Part shown: piece by piece, positions 61,269 to 64,000 of the stretch | How positions within the stretch are numbered: position 1 is the first letter of the stretch | Layout: each line of letters opens with the position of its first letter | Origin: Roseateles oligotrophus | Lineage (GTDB): Bacteria; Pseudomonadota; Gammaproteobacteria; Burkholderiales; Burkholderiaceae_C | DNA length: 64,000 nt | Assembly: GCF_025717515.1 (NCBI RefSeq) | Contig: NZ_JAJIRN010000009.1 | Location: forward strand, 1 to 64,000 | Reading direction: 5' to 3' | Program-made: the position numbers and the translations under genes | The notes under the pieces: model-generated | Told to the model about the DNA's origin: nothing | The model's input: the letters and a program-made list of their open reading frames with translations, nothing else | Databases searched by the model: none

Positions 61269-64000
61269 TCAGTGTTGGCGACCTTTGCGCCCGTGATGCG
61301 TCTTGAGGCCCGCCAGTAAAATCAGGCCACCCATCAGTAGGGCCCAACTGCCCGGCTCGGGCACGGCCGTCGTCACGCGCAGCGTCAGGCTGTTGGCGTC
61401 GTACTCGGTGGTGAAGCCGTAGCCGCCGGCATGCGTCAGGTCCAGGCTGGCGAACTGGCTGTTGTTCAGGCGCTGGTTCCAGGTCATCACGGTGAAGCTG
61501 TCGCCCACATTGAAGTGCGCGCCGTCCAGCAGGTTCACGGCCAGGGTGCCGGTCAGTGAGGCCGCACCGCTGACGGTGAGCACATCAAAGCCGCCGGCCG
61601 CCGTGCTGCCCAGGTCGACCAGAAAGATGCCGCTGGTTTGCTGCGTCAGGCCGCCCACCAGGCTCAGCGTGCCGGCGTCATTCAGGCCGCCGGCCGCCAA
61701 GATGCCGGTGTTGCTCAGGCTGAAAAAATTGCCGACCGTGCGCACCGTGCCGTCGCCGGCCAGGGTGCCTGCGTTGGCAAAGTCCACGACGCTGCTGGCC
61801 AATTCGGCGCCGGCCGCCACGTTCAGCTGGCCCTGGTTGTTGAAGGCCTGGCTGATGCGCAGCGTGCCGGCGTTGACCTTGATGGTGCCGGTGTTGTTCA
61901 ACACCAGGCCGTTGCCGATGTCGGTGACGAAGGCCGAGGTCTTGGTGAAGCTGCCGACGTTGTCGAAACGGCTTAGCGCGCCGCCGGCGAAGTTGCCGAG
62001 GTGGGCGTTGCCGTTCGCCGCCTCGACCCAGCTGCCTAGGTTGACCAAGCGCGCTCCGCCACCGGTGTTGAGGCTGCCGGTGCCCGTCTGTGTGGTGCCG
62101 CCGGCCAGCTCCAGCGTGTGCCCGCCGGTCAGGCCGCGGCCGTTGCTGCCCGACAGCGTGACGGCGCCTTCCATCCGCGTGTTGCCACTGCCGGTCAGGG
62201 TGGCGATGATCCAGTCAGTGTTGCCGCTCAGCACGAGCCGGCCGGTGTTGTTGACCGTGCTGCTGTTGAGTGTTGTCAGCCCGCCTTGCACGGTGGCGCT
62301 GTCGGTCACCAGCACCGTGGCGCCATTCAGGGTCACCGTGCCCGCGTTCTGAACCGTGCCCTTGAGTGCGATGCTGCCGTTGGCCAGGTCGAGCATGGCG
62401 CCACTGGCGATCTGGATCTGCCCGGCCGTGAGGCTGGCGTCGCCGCTGATGCGCAAGGTGCCGGCCTTGATGTTGATCGTGCCGGTGTTGTTCAGCGGCA
62501 GGCCGATGCCGATCTCGGTGACGAAGGCCGAGGTCTTGGTGAAGCTGCCGACGTTGTCAAACCGACCGGTGGCCCCTCCATTGAAGTTGCCGATGCCCAC
62601 ATTGCCTGGGGCCTCGTCCAGCCAGGTGCCGAGATTGCGCACTACCGCGCCCTGACCAATGCTGAAGCCGCCCGTTCCGACCTGTCTGGTGGTACCCATC
62701 AGTTCCACGGTTTGCCCACCGAGCACGCCACGGCTGCGGTCGCCGATCAGCATGACAGTGCCGTCCATGCGGGTGCTGCCGCTGCCGCGCAAGGTCGACT
62801 CATGCCAGTCGACGCTGCCGGCGATGCGCAAGGCGCTGTCGTTGTTGACGATGCTTTTCACTCGCGTCAGGCCGCTGCCCTGCACGAGCAGGTCGCCGGC
62901 GATGGCGAGCACGCCGCCGTCCAGGCTCAGCGTGCCTTCGTTCAACACGCTGCCGCCCAGCGTGGCGTCATTGCTCACCAGGCTGAGCTCAGCGCCCGCA
63001 GCAATGTCGAGATGCCCGGTGGATCTGCTGTCGGCGCCGCTGATCCGCAGCAGGCCACTTTCGACCTTGACCGTGCCGGTGTTATGCAGATTCAGGCCGT
63101 TGCCGATCTCGGTGGTGAAGGCCGAGGCCTTGATGTAGGTGCCCTGGTTGAGGAAGACACCGTTCGCGCCGCCGTTGAAGTTGCCGAAGTTGACGTTGGC
63201 GCTGGCCTGGTCCAACCAAGTGCCCTCGTTCACCAGGCGTGAGCCTTGGCCGATGGAGAGGCCGCGCCGGCCGGTGAAGGTCGTGGTGCCGGCCATCTCC
63301 AGCGTGTGCTTGTCGAGCAGGGTCGGCGTGCCATCAAAGTTGGGGCCCGCGACGGCAAGGCTGCCTTCCACGCGGGTGACGCCGCCGCTGCCGCGCAAGA
63401 GGGTGCCGACCCAACTGCTGGCGCCGCTGGCCACCAAGCGGCCTTGGTTGCTCAGTTCGCCCTGCAGCAGCGCCAGGCCGCCGACGCGGCCGGTGCTGGT
63501 GCCGCTCAGGATCAGGTGGCTGCCGGTGTCCAGGTGCAGCGTGCCGGTGCCGGTGACATCGCCCACCGCCTGGGTCGTGCGGATGTGCGTGTCGGCGCTG
63601 CCCAGCAGCACCGTGTCGCCCGCTTGCGGCCGGCCATCAATGCCGTCGTTCCAGTTTTGTGTCACGTCCCAGAATCCGCCGCTGGCCGGGCCGGTCCAGT
63701 TGAACGGCACGGCCGTGACGGTCACGTCCAGGCCGGTGGCGCCGTAGGCCGTGGCAAAGCGGTAGCCCGATGCCTGGGAGAAGTCCAGGCTGGCGAACTC
63801 GCTGCCGGCGCTGCGCTGGCCCCAGCTCACGACGGTGAAGCTGCTGCCTCGCTGCAGGCGCTGGCCGCTGAGCACGGAGAAATTCAAGGTGCCGCCCAAG
63901 TCCGCATTGCCACTGATCGCCAGAACGTCGGCGCTGCTGCGGCCCAGTTCGACCTGCAAGCTGCCACTGGTCGCCAAGTTGCCCAGCAGCTGCAACTGGC
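61269..64000 (-). CDS. PEP-CTERM repeat surface protein, passenger-like (5' truncated)
   Basis: The frame is open to the window end, so the true N-terminus is missing. The C-terminus carries a PEP-CTERM signal: VPEPGSWALLMGG, hydrophobic ILLAGL, then basic HHGRKGR. This marks proteins processed by exosortase. The body is a repetitive Gly/Thr/Asn-rich parallel-beta-helix-like passenger (NTGTIKVNAGTLRIS, FDNVGSFTKTSAFV...). It contains three units of 198 residues, plus a closing module (GDSFTVMTWNQRLNNSQFASLDLTHAGGYGF) that also occurs upstream of the repeats near 63700-63900. No beta-barrel domain is visible. It is likely an adhesin or matrix protein. Confidence 0.88.
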   Translation of the reverse strand, partial: QLQLLGNLATSGSLQVELGRSSADVLAISGNADLGGTLNFSVLSGQRLQRGSSFTVVSWGQRSAGSEFASLDFSQASGYRFATAYGATGLDVTVTAVPFNWTGPASGGFWDVTQNWNDGIDGRPQAGDTVLLGSADTHIRTTQAVGDVTGTGTLHLDTGSHLILSGTSTGRVGGLALLQGELSNQGRLVASGASSWVGTLLRGSGGVTRVEGSLAVAGPNFDGTPTLLDKHTLEMAGTTTFTGRRGLSIGQGSRLVNEGTWLDQASANVNFGNFNGGANGVFLNQGTYIKASAFTTEIGNGLNLHNTGTVKVESGLLRISGADSRSTGHLDIAAGAELSLVSNDATLGGSVLNEGTLSLDGGVLAIAGDLLVQGSGLTRVKSIVNNDSALRIAGSVDWHESTLRGSGSTRMDGTVMLIGDRSRGVLGGQTVELMGTTRQVGTGGFSIGQGAVVRNLGTWLDEAPGNVGIGNFNGGATGRFDNVGSFTKTSAFVTEIGIGLPLNNTGTINIKAGTLRISGDASLTAGQIQIASGAMLDLANGSIALKGTVQNAGTVTLNGATVLVTDSATVQGGLTTLNSSTVNNTGRLVLSGNTDWIIATLTGSGNTRMEGAVTLSGSNGRGLTGGHTLELAGGTTQTGTGSLNTGGGARLVNLGSWVEAANGNAHLGNFAGGALSRFDNVGSFTKTSAFVTDIGNGLVLNNTGTIKVNAGTLRISQAFNNQGQLNVAAGAELASSVVDFANAGTLAGDGTVRTVGNFFSLSNTGILAAGGLNDAGTLSLVGGLTQQTSGIFLVDLGSTAAGGFDVLTVSGAASLTGTLAVNLLDGAHFNVGDSFTVMTWNQRLNNSQFASLDLTHAGGYGFTTEYDANSLTLRVTTAVPEPGSWALLMGGLILLAGLKTHHGRKGRQH
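61760..63510 (-). repeat. Three tandem 594-bp coding repeats
   Basis: Matching anchors recur with the same spacing. The segment starting AGGCCG is at 61906, 62500 and 63094. The GAAGTTGCCG segment is at 61989, 62583 and 63177. A third anchor is at 62109, 62703 and 63297. All differences are exactly 594 bases, that is 198 codons with no net indel. Outer boundaries are approximate. Units 1 and 2 from the C-terminal side share long near-identical stretches, whereas the third is more diverged. Confidence 0.85.

Noticed and set aside
1-64000. tRNA, rRNA, CRISPR array, prophage or defence cluster
   Set aside because: No cloverleaf-like gene, rRNA stretch, regularly spaced short repeats, phage structural gene or restriction/toxin pair was recognised by eye; a tRNAscan, CRISPR and DefenseFinder run would settle it.

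Overview
The window looks like a chromosomal segment of a GC-rich betaproteobacterium, most likely a Burkholderiales member of the Roseateles/Pelomonas/Leptothrix type. This is inferred from gene content and order: nudJ-mnmA, split pntAA-pntAB-pntB, lptA-lptB-rpoN, argS-SPOR-dsbA, large TonB receptors and PEP-CTERM surface proteins. I saw no rRNA, tRNA, CRISPR array or intact insertion sequence. Both window ends cut a gene: a PAS histidine kinase on the left and a PEP-CTERM repeat protein on the right.

Layout. 1-6.8 kb is an accessory-looking stretch: a partial sensor kinase, a secreted serine beta-lactamase-fold hydrolase, a short solitary tyrosine recombinase, a secreted alpha/beta hydrolase, two gene remnants (4345-4611 with an internal stop; 6078-6401, a DUF2779-like C-terminus), and two inverted copies of a diverged intergenic repeat (about 80% identical over 66 bp). 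6.8-16.7 kb is mostly core: a NarL/DesR-type two-component system, mnmA, a Nudix hydrolase, the transhydrogenase operon, fadD and rsmE. 16.7-24.2 kb holds an MFS carrier, a secreted pentapeptide-repeat protein with an N-terminal Cys-X-Cys domain resembling TIMP/netrin modules, a truncated paralogue of that domain, an RlmL-like rRNA methyltransferase, a PaaI thioesterase, two tandem periplasmic binding proteins and a BamE-like lipoprotein.

24.2-31.1 kb is a long minus-strand run: argS, a SPOR protein, two DsbA-family proteins, lptA, lptB and rpoN. It is followed by a Ser/Thr kinase fused to a cyclic-nucleotide-binding domain, a PsiF-repeat protein, a DUF2214 membrane protein and a LysR regulator divergent from malate synthase G. 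36.9-43.9 kb carries two TonB-dependent receptors and a secreted protein of unknown function, separated by strong intrinsic terminators. 44-47.9 kb has a geranylgeranyl-reductase-type flavoprotein, a class II glutamine amidotransferase and a LytS/LytTR pair.

48.3-54.5 kb is a signalling block: a PAS-GGDEF-EAL protein followed by a hybrid kinase ending in receiver and Hpt domains. The right end holds an M14 peptidase, an ankyrin protein, a large DUF11-type lipoprotein and a PEP-CTERM passenger-like protein built from 198-residue repeats with an exact 594-bp period. Many gene pairs overlap by ATGA or nearly so, indicating translational coupling. I found no convincing new defence or mobile system. 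The most unusual objects are the Cys-X-Cys/pentapeptide pair and the 594-bp repeat protein.
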